Below, in pieces: positions 17,378 to 26,066 of a DNA stretch of 52,142 nt. Both the position numbers and the translations under genes were made by a program. The notes beneath the pieces were generated by a model. It did not search any database. It was not told the origin of the DNA and saw nothing but the letters and a program-made list of their open reading frames with translations. Source of the DNA: Gordoniibacillus kamchatkensis (GTDB taxonomy: Bacteria > Bacillota > Bacilli > Paenibacillales > NBRC-103111). Within the stretch, counting starts at the first letter, position 1; every line of letters begins with the position of its first letter. The stretch spans positions 1-52,142 of the forward strand of contig NZ_JXAK01000052.1 in the NCBI RefSeq assembly GCF_000829455.1, in the 5' to 3' direction.

Positions 17378-18637
17378 TTACGCTTCTTTCGTCCACTCGC
17401 GGATCTTTTTGTCGGACGGAAGCAGGAACGTCAGCACGCCGAGCAGCGGCAAGAAACCGCAGACGATCATAATCGTATCCAGGCCGAACTTGTCGATCAG
17501 GTTGCCGAGCGCCAGCGCGCCGACACCGCCAAGACCGAATGCGAGGCCGACGATAAGACCCGATACCGTCCCCACTTTCCCGGGAAATAACTCCTGCGCA
17601 TAAACGACGGTGACGCTAAAGCTTGACAAAATGATGACGCCGATCAGGACGAGCAGCACGTACGCCCAGCCGAGGCTGACGAACGGCAGCAGGATGGCCA
17701 GCGGCGCCGAGCCGAGCATCGAGAACCAGATCACGTTTTTGCGGCCGAAACGGTCGGCCAGGGCGCCGCCGAAAAACGTGCTGACCGCTCCGGCGACGGC
17801 GAACAGGAAGATGAAGTCCTGCGCGCGCTCGAGCGAGATGCCGTAATGGTGCTGCAAATAAAATTGATAATAGCTTCCGATTGCAGCGCCGTACCACGAC
17901 CGGCAAAACACGAGCAAAATGAGCACGATAATGGCGAAGCGGACTTTGCTGCTGCGTTCCGGATCGATCGAGCGGGCGTCAGCGCTTTTGACGGTCCGTT
18001 CCGTAACGGCAAGAATTCCTTTGTACCAGGAAGCGATATACATTTGCACCATAATCGCCAGCCCCGCTACGGCTGTGAACCAGATGGCGCCGAACTGCCC
18101 GAGCGGAATGAAGATCAGCTTCGTGAATATCGGGGCGAGCGATTGCCCGAAGTTGCCTCCGACCTGGAAGATGGATTGGGCCAGTCCTCGGCGCGGACCG
18201 GCAGCCATTCTGGCCACCCGCGAGCCTTCGGGATGGAACGCTGCCGAGCCGAGTCCGACGAACACGACCGACAGCAGCACCGTCCAATAGTTCGGCGCGA
18301 AGGCGAGCGACAGCATGCCGAGCAGCGTCGACGCCATGCCGAGCGGCAGCATGTAGGGCGAAGGCTTGCGGTCCGTGTACATGCCGACGACAGGCTGCAT
18401 TATGGAAGCGGTAAAGTTGATGGCGAACGAAATCCAGCCGATCTGCGTGTAGGACAGGTGCATCGAGTTTTTCAAAATCGGGAAAATCGCGGGAATCACC
18501 GATTGAATCGAGTCGTTCAGCAAATGCACAAGGCTGATCGACAGCAAAATGCGATACACCGTCTGTTTCATGCTGCCGGAAGGAAGCGGCCGTGACGGCA
18601 CGCCGGCCGCGGCAGCCGAACCGGATGGCGGGGTCAT
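17378..18637 (-). CDS. Fosmidomycin-resistance (Fsr)-like MFS transporter
   Basis: 419 residues, twelve helices expected. The N-terminus after a Pro/Ser-rich leader, ISLVHLLNDSIQSVIPAIFP, followed by LSYTQIGWISF, GMYTDRKPSP and GLGSAAFHPEGSRVA, is characteristic of the Fsr family of proton-coupled efflux permeases. GGALADRFGRKN is the second-half MFS loop. The start at ATG 18637 is supported by GAGAGGAGAAGATCGTT upstream. The family name comes from the E. coli protein. The natural substrate here is unknown. Likely monocistronic with its own terminator. Confidence 0.9.
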   Translation of the reverse strand: MTPPSGSAAAAGVPSRPLPSGSMKQTVYRILLSISLVHLLNDSIQSVIPAIFPILKNSMHLSYTQIGWISFAINFTASIMQPVVGMYTDRKPSPYMLPLGMASTLLGMLSLAFAPNYWTVLLSVVFVGLGSAAFHPEGSRVARMAAGPRRGLAQSIFQVGGNFGQSLAPIFTKLIFIPLGQFGAIWFTAVAGLAIMVQMYIASWYKGILAVTERTVKSADARSIDPERSSKVRFAIIVLILLVFCRSWYGAAIGSYYQFYLQHHYGISLERAQDFIFLFAVAGAVSTFFGGALADRFGRKNVIWFSMLGSAPLAILLPFVSLGWAYVLLVLIGVIILSSFSVTVVYAQELFPGKVGTVSGLIVGLAFGLGGVGALALGNLIDKFGLDTIMIVCGFLPLLGVLTFLLPSDKKIREWTKEA

Positions 18638-18816
18638 AACGATCTTCTCCTCTCCGATGAACGCCGGCCTGAGAAGCTTAGCCGAGCGATTTTTTTATTT
18701 ACTATATGAACTTTACGATCGGCGATAAGAACTTCAGGCAGCCTTTCTTTCTCGGGCAGCCTGAAAAACTTCCGCTTAACGCGGCCGCTCCTCTTCCAAG
18801 TTATTACGCTACGCTA

Positions 18817-19614
18817 TCAGTTTTTCTCATGTCTAATCAGGCGGCCCAGCGCTTCGCCCATTTTGACGCGGGAGCCGACCTGCAAATCCGGCCGCGGCTC
18901 GAAAATGCCGTTCTCCGTCAGCAGTACGACGGTCGAACCGAACTCGAAGTAAGCGAGCTCGCCGCCGCGCTCGACGCGCTGCGGGCGGGGCTCGACGTAG
19001 CGAATCGAGCTGACGTTCAGCGCTCCGACTTTGACGACGGCAATTTCACCGGCTTTTTCGCGCAAAAACGTAATGAGGCGCTCGTTGCGGGATAGGACGC
19101 GGCGCATATGCGTAAGCCCGAACTCATTCACGGGATACACTTTGCCCGGCACGTGCTCCGTTTCAAGAATGTCGCCTGTTGCCGGCGAGTGGATGCGGTG
19201 ATAGTCGGTCGGACTTAAATACAGCACGAAGCAGAAGCCATGCTTATAATTGACGACGCGCGGCGAATGGTTGAGCAGCTCCTCGACCGAATAATCCTGG
19301 CCTTTTACGTTTAGCACGGCTCCTTCGTGAATCGGACCCATGCCCGTGATCAGGGCGTCGACGGGACTGACGAGCTGTTCTGTGTCCGGATCGATCGGGC
19401 GCAATCCGGGCTTCAGCCGGCGCGTAAAAAATTCGTTGAGCGATCCGTATTCGTGCAGCGGCTTTTCCGCTTCCTCGATGCGAATGTTGTAGGCTGCCGC
19501 AAAGCGGGGAACGAAGCCGCGGCTCAGCCTCGATTTGGCGAGCGAGCCGGTCAGGCGCGACACCCACTTGCGCGAGGACAGCTCGGTCATGAGTCGGTAC
19601 AAAGATTTGGCCAT
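18817..19614 (-). CDS. psd: Phosphatidylserine decarboxylase proenzyme
   Basis: 265 residues from ATG 19614 (MAKSLYRLMTELSSRKW). Converts phosphatidylserine to phosphatidylethanolamine at the membrane. Key features: an amphipathic N-terminus, EYGSLNEFFTRRLKPGLRPI, SPVDALITGMG, the active-site His in SPTDYHRIHSPATG, and the self-cleavage site in FEFGSTVVLL, where Gly-Ser yields the pyruvoyl group. A longer frame reaches 19773, but nothing upstream of 19614 resembles the family. No phosphatidylserine synthase gene is adjacent. Confidence 0.95.
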   Translation of the reverse strand: MAKSLYRLMTELSSRKWVSRLTGSLAKSRLSRGFVPRFAAAYNIRIEEAEKPLHEYGSLNEFFTRRLKPGLRPIDPDTEQLVSPVDALITGMGPIHEGAVLNVKGQDYSVEELLNHSPRVVNYKHGFCFVLYLSPTDYHRIHSPATGDILETEHVPGKVYPVNEFGLTHMRRVLSRNERLITFLREKAGEIAVVKVGALNVSSIRYVEPRPQRVERGGELAYFEFGSTVVLLTENGIFEPRPDLQVGSRVKMGEALGRLIRHEKN

Positions 19615-19766
19615 GATGCTTGCGAAGTCTCCTATTCCTGTATCGTATACGTGACGTTCTCCGCTTATCTTCCCACAGAAGCGCGTACAACGCAACCGCC
19701 GTTTTGGCGCCGAATTCGCATGAAAACAAAGCTGTAAGCGCAAGATGAGGGGAGAGGTGACAATTC

Positions 19767-20060
19767 GTGGCAATTTGGATCGCGATTTGCGCGGCTGCGG
19801 CTCCGGCGTTCATGCTCGTGGCTTCCTGGGGATTTCCGGCGCTTCGCGGCTGGATCGAGGGGGCGGCGCTCGCCTGCGCCTTTTTGTTCGCCGTGCTAAC
19901 AGCCACCTATGTGGTAAGCGTACTGGACCGTGGGGTTATGCCGGTACAAGACCTGCGTCCGCTTTTGTCGAACCGGTGGTGGCAGGCGTCAGCCGCCTAC
20001 TTGGCCATTTACGGCATTTACAAGCTGGCGCTCGGCTGGCTGCAGCTGTTTCGCGAATAA
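19767..20060 (+). CDS. Small membrane protein, three helices
   Basis: 97 residues from GTG 19767, with GAGAGGTG seven bases upstream. Three hydrophobic segments: WIAICAAAAPAFMLVASWGF, GAALACAFLFAVLTATYVVSV and ASAAYLAIYGIYKLALGWL. No recognised family or catalytic motif. It is divergent from psd and upstream of the DUF485-symporter operon. Function unknown. Confidence 0.6.
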   Translation: MAIWIAICAAAAPAFMLVASWGFPALRGWIEGAALACAFLFAVLTATYVVSVLDRGVMPVQDLRPLLSNRWWQASAAYLAIYGIYKLALGWLQLFRE

Positions 20061-20113
20061 CCAATTTTTCTGTTCTTTTTTGAGCGGGATGACCTATACA
20101 TAGTAAAAAGAGT

Positions 20114-20127
20114 TGTAAGCGCTTACT
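20114..20127. promoter_or_regulatory. cre site (CcpA) before the acetate-type symporter operon
   Basis: TGTAAGCGCTTACT fits WGWAANCGNTWNCW at every position. It lies 25 bp before the DUF485 start, just after a TATACAT -10 candidate, so CcpA would block transcription on preferred sugars. Repression of acetate uptake by CcpA is established for related Bacilli; binding here is inferred. Confidence 0.75.
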
Positions 20128-20151
20128 AATTTGATGTGACGGAGGTATTGT

Positions 20152-20460
20152 ATGCAGAGAAAAGCCGTTAACTATACGGACATTGCAAAGTCCGGCAAGT
20201 TCCGGGAGCTGCTCAGACAGAAGCGCAAGTTTCTCGTGCCGATGACTGTCTTTTTCTTTGCCTTCTATTTTCTGCTTCCGATTTTGACGTCTTACACGAC
20301 GTTCCTTAACGCTCCGGCACTCGGCCCGGTTTCCTGGGCGTGGCTGTTTGCCTTTGCGCAGTTCATTATGACTTGGGCGCTCTGCATCGTCTATTCCCGC
20401 CGCGCCGTCAAGTTCGACGCGCTCATTCAAGAGGTAAAGCGCGAGCAAGGGCTTCGTTGA
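20152..20460 (+). CDS. DUF485 membrane protein (symporter partner)
   Basis: 102 residues with two transmembrane helices: FLVPMTVFFFAFYFLLPILT and LFAFAQFIMTWALCIVYSRRA. KFRELLRQKRKFLVPMTVFF fits DUF485, which nearly always precedes an acetate-type sodium:solute symporter gene. GACGGAGG precedes the ATG. It lies 33 bp before the symporter start and is likely its small accessory subunit. Regulated by the cre site upstream. Confidence 0.92.
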   Translation: MQRKAVNYTDIAKSGKFRELLRQKRKFLVPMTVFFFAFYFLLPILTSYTTFLNAPALGPVSWAWLFAFAQFIMTWALCIVYSRRAVKFDALIQEVKREQGLR

Positions 20461-20493
20461 TAACGCAATTTGATCCGATACGGAGGTTGTCAT

Positions 20494-22017
20494 ATGAATT
20501 CCGCATTCCTGTTGTTTTTGGCCATCGTGGTTGTGACGCTCGTCATTACGTACTATGCTTCGCGCAAAACGAAATCCGCGAATGAGTTTTATACGGCGGG
20601 CGGCGGCCTTACCGGGTGGCAGAACGGGCTCGCTATCGCCGGCGACTACATGTCTGCCGCCTCGTTCCTCGGCATCGCCGGGACGATTGCGCTTTCCGGG
20701 TTCGACGGCTTTTTTTACAGCATCGGTTTCCTCGTCGCATATCTTGTCGTGCTGTATCTCGTGGCGGAGCCGCTGCGCAACCTCGGCAAATATACGATGG
20801 CCGACATGATTGCCGCCCGTTTCGACGACAAAAAGGTGCGCGGCGTCGCGGCGATCAATACGGTCGTCATCTCTACCTTCTATATGATAGCGCAGCTTGT
20901 CGGCGCAGGTTCCCTCATCAAGCTGCTGCTCGGCTGGGACTACTGGCTGTCGGTGCTTGTCGTCGGCCTGCTCATGACCGTATACGTCGTGTGGGGCGGG
21001 ATGCGGGCGACGAGCTGGGTGCAAATCATCAAGGCGGTTTTGCTGATGGGCGGGACGTTCATTTTGTCCGTTATCGTGTTGTCGAAGTTTCATTTCAGCA
21101 TCTCCGACATGTTCGAGCAGATGAAAACGGCAACACCGCTGAAGGAAAAGTTTCTGAACCCGGGCAACAAGTACAAAGTGCCGCTCGACACGCTGTCGCT
21201 CAACCTCGCGCTCGTGCTCGGCACAGCCGGCCTGCCGCATATTCTGATCCGCTTCTTCACGGTGCGCGACGCCAAAACGGCGCGCAGCTCGGTCGTAAAC
21301 GCCACGTGGCTGATCGGCATCTTTTATGTCATGACCGTATTCCTCGGCTTCGGAGCGGCGGCCTTCGTCGGCTACGACGCCATTACGGCGGCGGACAAAG
21401 GCGGCAACATGGCTGCGCCGCTGCTCGCCAAAGCGCTGGGCGGCGACTTCTTCTTCGCTTTTATTTCCGCCGTCGCGTTCGCCACCATTCTCGCCGTCGT
21501 CACGGGGCTTGTTCTGTCGGCCGCATCGGCGTTTGCGCATGATTTCTACAGCCACATCGTGCGCGGCGGCAAAACGACGGAGAAAGAGCAAATGAGCGTA
21601 GCGCGCTGGGCGGCGGTCGGCGTTGCGGTGCTGTCCATCGTTTTGGCGTTCGCCGCCAGCAAGCTGAATGTGGCGTTTCTCGTATCGGTGGCGTTTGCCA
21701 TCGCGGCCAGCGCCAATTTGCCGGTCATTTTGTTCACGGTTTTTTGGCGGCGGTTCAACACGGCCGGGGCGGTGACCGGCATGCTGGCCGGGCTGATCAG
21801 CGCGCTGCTGCTCGTGGCGGCGAGCCCGAGCGTCTGGAACGTGAAGGAGGGCGCGGCCATCCTCACCGGGCAGCCGTGGTTCCAGCTGGCGAATCCGGGC
21901 ATCGTGTCGATCCCGCTTGGCTTTATCGGCGCCGTCGTCGGCACGCTGCTGTCGAAGAAGCGGGCGGACGCGAGGAAGTTCGAGGAAATTGTCGTGCGCG
22001 CGAATACGGGGTTGTAA
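20494..22017 (+). CDS. Sodium:solute symporter, acetate (ActP-like) permease
   Basis: 507 residues from ATG 20494 (MNSAFLLFLAIVVVTL), with CGGAGG seven bases upstream. Thirteen or so helices of the SSS family. EFYTAGGGLTGWQNGLAIAGDYMSAASFLGIAG, split over the first two helices, is the ActP/YwcA hallmark. VWGGMRATSWVQIIKAVLL and GTAGLPHILIRFFTVRDAKTAR carry the core transport motif. It takes up short-chain monocarboxylates such as acetate with sodium or protons. It forms an operon with DUF485 under a cre element and is followed by a terminator. Confidence 0.93.
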   Translation: MNSAFLLFLAIVVVTLVITYYASRKTKSANEFYTAGGGLTGWQNGLAIAGDYMSAASFLGIAGTIALSGFDGFFYSIGFLVAYLVVLYLVAEPLRNLGKYTMADMIAARFDDKKVRGVAAINTVVISTFYMIAQLVGAGSLIKLLLGWDYWLSVLVVGLLMTVYVVWGGMRATSWVQIIKAVLLMGGTFILSVIVLSKFHFSISDMFEQMKTATPLKEKFLNPGNKYKVPLDTLSLNLALVLGTAGLPHILIRFFTVRDAKTARSSVVNATWLIGIFYVMTVFLGFGAAAFVGYDAITAADKGGNMAAPLLAKALGGDFFFAFISAVAFATILAVVTGLVLSAASAFAHDFYSHIVRGGKTTEKEQMSVARWAAVGVAVLSIVLAFAASKLNVAFLVSVAFAIAASANLPVILFTVFWRRFNTAGAVTGMLAGLISALLLVAASPSVWNVKEGAAILTGQPWFQLANPGIVSIPLGFIGAVVGTLLSKKRADARKFEEIVVRANTGL

Positions 22018-22036
22018 CGGAGCAACCCAGTACTGC

Positions 22037-22080
22037 AAAAGCATCCGGATATCGGGGCAACCCCTCGCCGGACGCTTTTT
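22037..22080 (+). terminator. Terminator after the symporter
   Basis: AAAAGCATCCGG pairs with CCGGACGCTTTT, with an inner GGGG-CAA-CCCC stem and T5. Confidence 0.85.
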
Positions 22081-22116
22081 GTGCTATGCAATCACGAGAA
22101 TTAGCGTATTCTTGAC

Positions 22117-22203
22117 TCTAACGAACATGAGAAACCTTAATCGATCAGGATAAAGCGATTCTGTATGAAAACCAGATCTATATAGTTTGCTGAGTTCGTT
22201 AGA
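22117..22203. repeat. 10-bp inverted repeat flanking 67 bp
   Basis: TCTAACGAAC (22117-22126) is perfectly inverted as GTTCGTTAGA (22194-22203). It lies in the gene-free 386 bp between the symporter terminator and the hemolysin III gene. The remainder of that gap holds nothing recognisable. Confidence 0.45.
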
Positions 22204-22403
22204 AAATGTAAACCCGCGATTTGGTGTTCAATAGCGTTACCTGTGTTCGTTGTGACATTAGACGGGGGACGAGCAGCTCCTTTTGTCCGCATAGATTTGA
22301 TGCATGGCTTTGCCACGGGGTCTTTGAAGCATTTCCTATGTCGTTGTGGTAAAAAATTGATTCAAGCCTTACTTTTTTGCCGGCGGCAGGAAACTGCGTT
22401 ACA

Positions 22404-23078
22404 ATGAAAAGAAAGGCTATCACGAAAGCAGGGATTCATATCGCTACTACGCATACGTATACGCGGCAGGAAGAGCTGGTGAACGCGATCACGCATGGCT
22501 TTGGCGCTCTGCTCAGCATCGCCGCTCTCGTGCTGCTCATTATTTTCTCCAGCCTGTATGGCACCGCGCTGCACGTTGTCAGCTTTACGATTTTCGGCGC
22601 GACGATGCTGCTGCTCTACTTGGCGTCCACGCTCGTTCACAGCTTCCCCGAAGGGAAGCTGAAAGATTTGTTCGAGATATTCGATCATTCGTCCATTTAT
22701 TTGTTTATCGCCGGCACCTATACGCCGGTGCTGCTCACCGTCATTCGCGGCGCAACAGGCTGGGTTCTGTTCGGGGTCGTATGGGGCACAGCGGCGCTCG
22801 GGCTCGTGTTCAAAGCGTTCCTGACCAAAAAGTTTTTGTTCACTTCGACGCTGCTGTACATTGCGATGGGCTGGCTCATTGTGTTCGCGTGGCGGCCGCT
22901 TCTGCTTCATGCTTCGACCGATGAACTCGTATTTTTGCTTGTCGGCGGGGTGCTGTACACGGTGGGCACGGTGTTTTACGTCTGGCGGGGGTTCAAATAT
23001 CATCATGCGGTATGGCATTTGTTCGTGCTTGGCGGTTCGGTCTTTCATTTCTTCGCTGTTTTGAGCATTGTGATGTAA
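22404..23078 (+). CDS. Hemolysin III / PAQR-family membrane protein
   Basis: 224 residues from ATG 22404 (MKRKAITKAGIHIATTHTYT), with GGCAGGAAA upstream. Seven helices. EELVNAITHGFGALLSIAAL holds the first conserved His. STLVHSFPEG, FEIFDHSSIYLFIAGTYTPV and the final YHHAVWHLFVLGGSVFHFF contain the metal-binding His set of the HlyIII/adiponectin-receptor family. Members are putative membrane hydrolases affecting lipids. Haemolysis was seen only on overexpression of relatives. Monocistronic, with a strong terminator. Confidence 0.93.
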   Translation: MKRKAITKAGIHIATTHTYTRQEELVNAITHGFGALLSIAALVLLIIFSSLYGTALHVVSFTIFGATMLLLYLASTLVHSFPEGKLKDLFEIFDHSSIYLFIAGTYTPVLLTVIRGATGWVLFGVVWGTAALGLVFKAFLTKKFLFTSTLLYIAMGWLIVFAWRPLLLHASTDELVFLLVGGVLYTVGTVFYVWRGFKYHHAVWHLFVLGGSVFHFFAVLSIVM

Positions 23079-23093
23079 GGGCCGGTGCTTTTG

Positions 23094-23138
23094 AAAAAGG
23101 AAGCCGTCCTCCCGGGAAGGGGGACGGCTTCCTTTTTT
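23094..23138. terminator. Bidirectional terminator
   Basis: AAAAGGAAGCCGTCC pairs with GGACGGCTTCCTTTT between the convergent hemolysin III and polysaccharide deacetylase genes. Confidence 0.9.
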
Positions 23139-23146
23139 CGCATGCC

Positions 23147-24229
23147 CTATTCCAACTCGTAATCCCCGAGCTTTACAAAGCGGAGCCCTTTTTGGCGCAG
23201 CTCGGGGATTGCCAGCTTCATGCCGGCGGCCGTATCTTTGGAAGGCTGATTCATATGTGCGATGACGATGGAGCCCGGCTTTGCTTTACCGAGCGCTGCC
23301 TCGATCTGCTTGGCGGAAAACGTGGCGCCTGCGTCGCCGAGCACGTCGAAGCCGATCGCTTGCATACCGAGGTCCTCGACAATGCGTACGGCGACGTCGT
23401 CGTAGTAGGCCGTTCCGGTGCGGAACAGCTTCGGCCTGCGGCCGGTCAGCTTCTCGATGAGGAGCGCGTTGTCGAGCGCCTCGTCGATCACCTCGCGCGG
23501 CGAGCGGGTACCGGCAATGCCGTATGCCGACTTGCCGTTTACGGACAACGGCCTGTGCGCCGTACCGTGATTCTCGATTTCGAACAGCGGATTTGCGGCC
23601 AGTGCTTTGAACGTATCCGGATTCGCGGCGAGCCAGCGGCTGTTGATGAACAGCGTCGCCGGAACGTTCTCCTGAACGAGGTAATCGATCAGCTTCGCGT
23701 CGTAGCCGCTTCCGTGCGGGCCGCCGTAGGCGTCGAACGTGAGTGCGACGACTTTCTCGTCCGTCTTGAGGCGGCGCTTGACGCCCGTGACGCGTTCGCC
23801 CCACTCGCGAGGGACGGCTTGCGCGTATTTGCGGGCGAGCTCCGCCCGCGCTTCCGCTGACAAGTAGGCGGAGGCACTTTCCGCCGCAGGCATGGGCGCC
23901 GCTGCGCCTTGCTGCGGAGGCGTTGCCGCCGGCCCCGGCGACGCGGAGCCGCTTTGCGGCACAGCGGTGCCGGGCGGGGTCGGGGTCGGCGGCTGCGCGC
24001 CCCCTCCTGGCGATGGCGCAGCTCCGCCGTATGGCTGCGCGCTTTCCGCTGGCTGCGGCGCTGCTCCGCCGGGCGTTTGGGGCGCCCGCGCACAGGCGGC
24101 GGTTGCCGCCAATGCGATGACGGCCATGGCCGTCAGCAGCATTTTGCCTATTGTGCGGGCCGCAGCCGGTTGCAAGTCCGCGCCGCCGCAGCGCTCCTCG
24201 TCCCCGCCATCGGAAATCGACTCGAACAT
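23147..24229 (-). CDS. Polysaccharide deacetylase lipoprotein
   Basis: 360 residues from ATG 24229 (MFESISDGGDEERCGG), with AAAGGAG nine bases upstream. A cytosolic head is followed by a hydrophobic segment (MLLTAMAVIALAATAAC) ending in a lipobox-like Cys near residue 45, so it may be a lipoprotein or membrane-anchored. Then comes a Pro/Gly/Ala-rich linker of about 80 residues and a NodB-like domain: motif 1 VVALTFDAYGG (the second Asp of TFDD replaced by Ala), motif 2 NHGTAHRPLS with HxxxH metal ligands, motif 3 RTGTAYYDD and a late IVIAHMNQP His. Removes N-acetyl groups from a wall sugar polymer. Its promoter region is filled by palindromic repeats. Confidence 0.88.
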   Translation of the reverse strand: MFESISDGGDEERCGGADLQPAAARTIGKMLLTAMAVIALAATAACARAPQTPGGAAPQPAESAQPYGGAAPSPGGGAQPPTPTPPGTAVPQSGSASPGPAATPPQQGAAAPMPAAESASAYLSAEARAELARKYAQAVPREWGERVTGVKRRLKTDEKVVALTFDAYGGPHGSGYDAKLIDYLVQENVPATLFINSRWLAANPDTFKALAANPLFEIENHGTAHRPLSVNGKSAYGIAGTRSPREVIDEALDNALLIEKLTGRRPKLFRTGTAYYDDVAVRIVEDLGMQAIGFDVLGDAGATFSAKQIEAALGKAKPGSIVIAHMNQPSKDTAAGMKLAIPELRQKGLRFVKLGDYELE

Positions 24230-24254
24230 GTGCGCGAACTCCTTTCGCAAAAGC

Positions 24255-24504
24255 TTAGCGGAATATCGTTCCGTTATTCGGCCAGTGGATCGCGACAAGT
24301 CACCCAATAGCGGAATATCGTTCCGTTATTCTGCCAATGGATCGCGACATTCATGCAATAACGGAATACCGTTCCGTTATTCGGCACCGCGATGGCGTCA
24401 GATGCGGAAATTTCGGGTCAAACGAGGCAAATAACGGAACGTGCTTCCGCTATTTTGGGGAAATATCGGGAAATTGACCGATTAACGGAACTATATTCCT
24501 TTAA
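24255..24504. repeat. Palindromic repeat array, island 2
   Basis: Five palindromes: 24255-24278 and 24306-24330 (AGCGGAATATCGTTCCGTTA core, 52 bp apart), 24356-24381 (51 bp further), 24431-24453 and 24482-24504 (51 bp apart). The first two also share the spacer TGGATCGCGACA. The last pair shares the TTTTGGGGAAATATCGGGAA spacer with island 1. The array lies directly upstream of the deacetylase gene and downstream of the alcohol dehydrogenase gene. Confidence 0.85.
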
Positions 24505-24634
24505 TGCAGCTCTCACAGCACGCGCCAATCGCTCCGGCTTCAGCCAGGGCATCACGTCTTGTCGCAAACGAAGCCGCACCGCCTGCCGCCCCGTTTCGGC
24601 GAACCTGTGCTATGCGCCCTCGCACTTTCCGCCG

Positions 24635-25801
24635 TTACAGGCACATTTCGAGAATAGCGCGTACATCGTCTTTGCCGAGCTTCTTGAACGAGCCGATCGG
24701 CCCGAAGCGGACAGCTTCTTCGGCCATCCGGTCGAGCGATTCGGAACCGATGCCGACGTCGGCGAGCCGGGCGGGAGCGCCGATGCTCGTAAAGAAGGCG
24801 CGCGTTGCCTCGATGCCGGCGAGCGCCATCTCATCGTCCGTGCGGCCGGCCCGCTCGATGGCCCAGACGCGCTCGGCATACTGGACGAAACGGTCGATGC
24901 GCTCCTTATACACGTATTTCATCCAGTTCGGAAACACGATGGCGAGCCCGGCTCCGTGCGCAATGTCGTAAATCGCGCTAATTTCGTGCTCGATCGCATG
25001 CGAAGCCCAATCGTTTTCCATGCCGACGGAAATCATTCCGCCGTTCAAGGCGTACGTTCCGCACAGCATCAAGTTGGCGCGGGCATCGTAGTTTTCGGGC
25101 TCGCGCACGGCAATCGGCGCGTTTTCGACAACCGTCTGCAAAATCGACTCGCAAAGCCGTTCCTGCAGCGGCGTGCCGGTCGTTTTGCTGAAATATTGCT
25201 CGAACACGTGCGACATCATATCGACGCTGCCGTACGCCGTCTGGTTCGCCGGCACCGTGAACGTAAGCTCCGGAGCGAGGATGGAGAACTGCGGATAGGC
25301 GTGAATCGAGCCGAACGAGCGCTTTTGTTTCTCCTCCCAGTTCGTAATGACGGCGTTGCCGTTCATTTCCGAGCCTGTTGCCGACAGCGTCAATACGGTG
25401 CCGAGCGGCAACGCCTTCTCGATCCGGGCGCGGCGCATGCAAAAGTCCCATACATCCCCTTCGTACGGTACGCCGACGGCGATTGCCTTGGCAGCATCGA
25501 TAACGCTGCCGCCGCCGACCGCGAGAATGAACTCGACACCGTGCCGCCGGCACAATTCGATGCCTTTATGAACGGTGGACAAGCGCGGGTTCGGCTCTAT
25601 CCCGGCCAGCTCGTGGACGGCCATGCCGGCGGAGCGAAGCTGCGCCATCACCTTGTCGTACAGACCGGTCTGCTTGATGCTGCCTCCGCCGTATACGAGC
25701 AGCACCGACTTGCCGTAACCGGCTATGTTGGAGCCGAGCTGATCGACCGCGTTTCGGCCGAAAATCAGTTGCGTCGGGTTATGGAAGCGAAAAGAGTTCA
25801 T
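24635..25801 (-). CDS. Iron-containing alcohol dehydrogenase (butanol dehydrogenase type)
   Basis: 388 residues, full length for group III alcohol dehydrogenases such as YugJ/YugK or BdhA. The N-terminal nucleotide domain has LLVYGGGSIKQTGLYDKV near residue 35 and AVGGGSVIDAAKAIAVG near residue 95. The C-terminal metal domain has ASHAIEHEISAIYDIAHGAGLAIVFP, which holds the divalent-metal His residues. Reduces aldehydes to alcohols with NAD(P)H. Monocistronic and divergent from the WIAG-tail gene. Physiological substrate unknown. Confidence 0.94.
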   Translation of the reverse strand: MNSFRFHNPTQLIFGRNAVDQLGSNIAGYGKSVLLVYGGGSIKQTGLYDKVMAQLRSAGMAVHELAGIEPNPRLSTVHKGIELCRRHGVEFILAVGGGSVIDAAKAIAVGVPYEGDVWDFCMRRARIEKALPLGTVLTLSATGSEMNGNAVITNWEEKQKRSFGSIHAYPQFSILAPELTFTVPANQTAYGSVDMMSHVFEQYFSKTTGTPLQERLCESILQTVVENAPIAVREPENYDARANLMLCGTYALNGGMISVGMENDWASHAIEHEISAIYDIAHGAGLAIVFPNWMKYVYKERIDRFVQYAERVWAIERAGRTDDEMALAGIEATRAFFTSIGAPARLADVGIGSESLDRMAEEAVRFGPIGSFKKLGKDDVRAILEMCL

Positions 25802-26066
25802 TGTACGCCCTCCTTCAATTATCGAGCTATGGAATGGCGCTCAGCCATCCGCCATTTAGCATACCCTTCCCCTCGGCAAATTTCAAACGGCCGCTGCCAA
25901 CGTCTCTGTGCAGCTGCCTATACGAGCGGTTTTGAGGCCGCATAAGATAGGGGGATGAGATGAGCTCCCTTCCGCCTGTTTCGCGCAAGCGAACGCCGCA
26001 AGAAGAGCACATCGCCTGTTCGCGCAGGCGGGAAACGCATCGTGTTTCCGGAAAGGAGAAACTCGT

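Noticed and set aside
19936-22044. 702-residue open frame on the minus strand
   Set aside because: It is antisense to the DUF485 and symporter genes. The Arg/His/Asp-rich composition is typical of a shadow frame in G+C-rich DNA.
24255-24504. Regularly spaced palindromes as a CRISPR array
   Set aside because: The spacing is regular, but spacers are partly identical between copies, the palindromes vary in sequence, and no cas genes are present.
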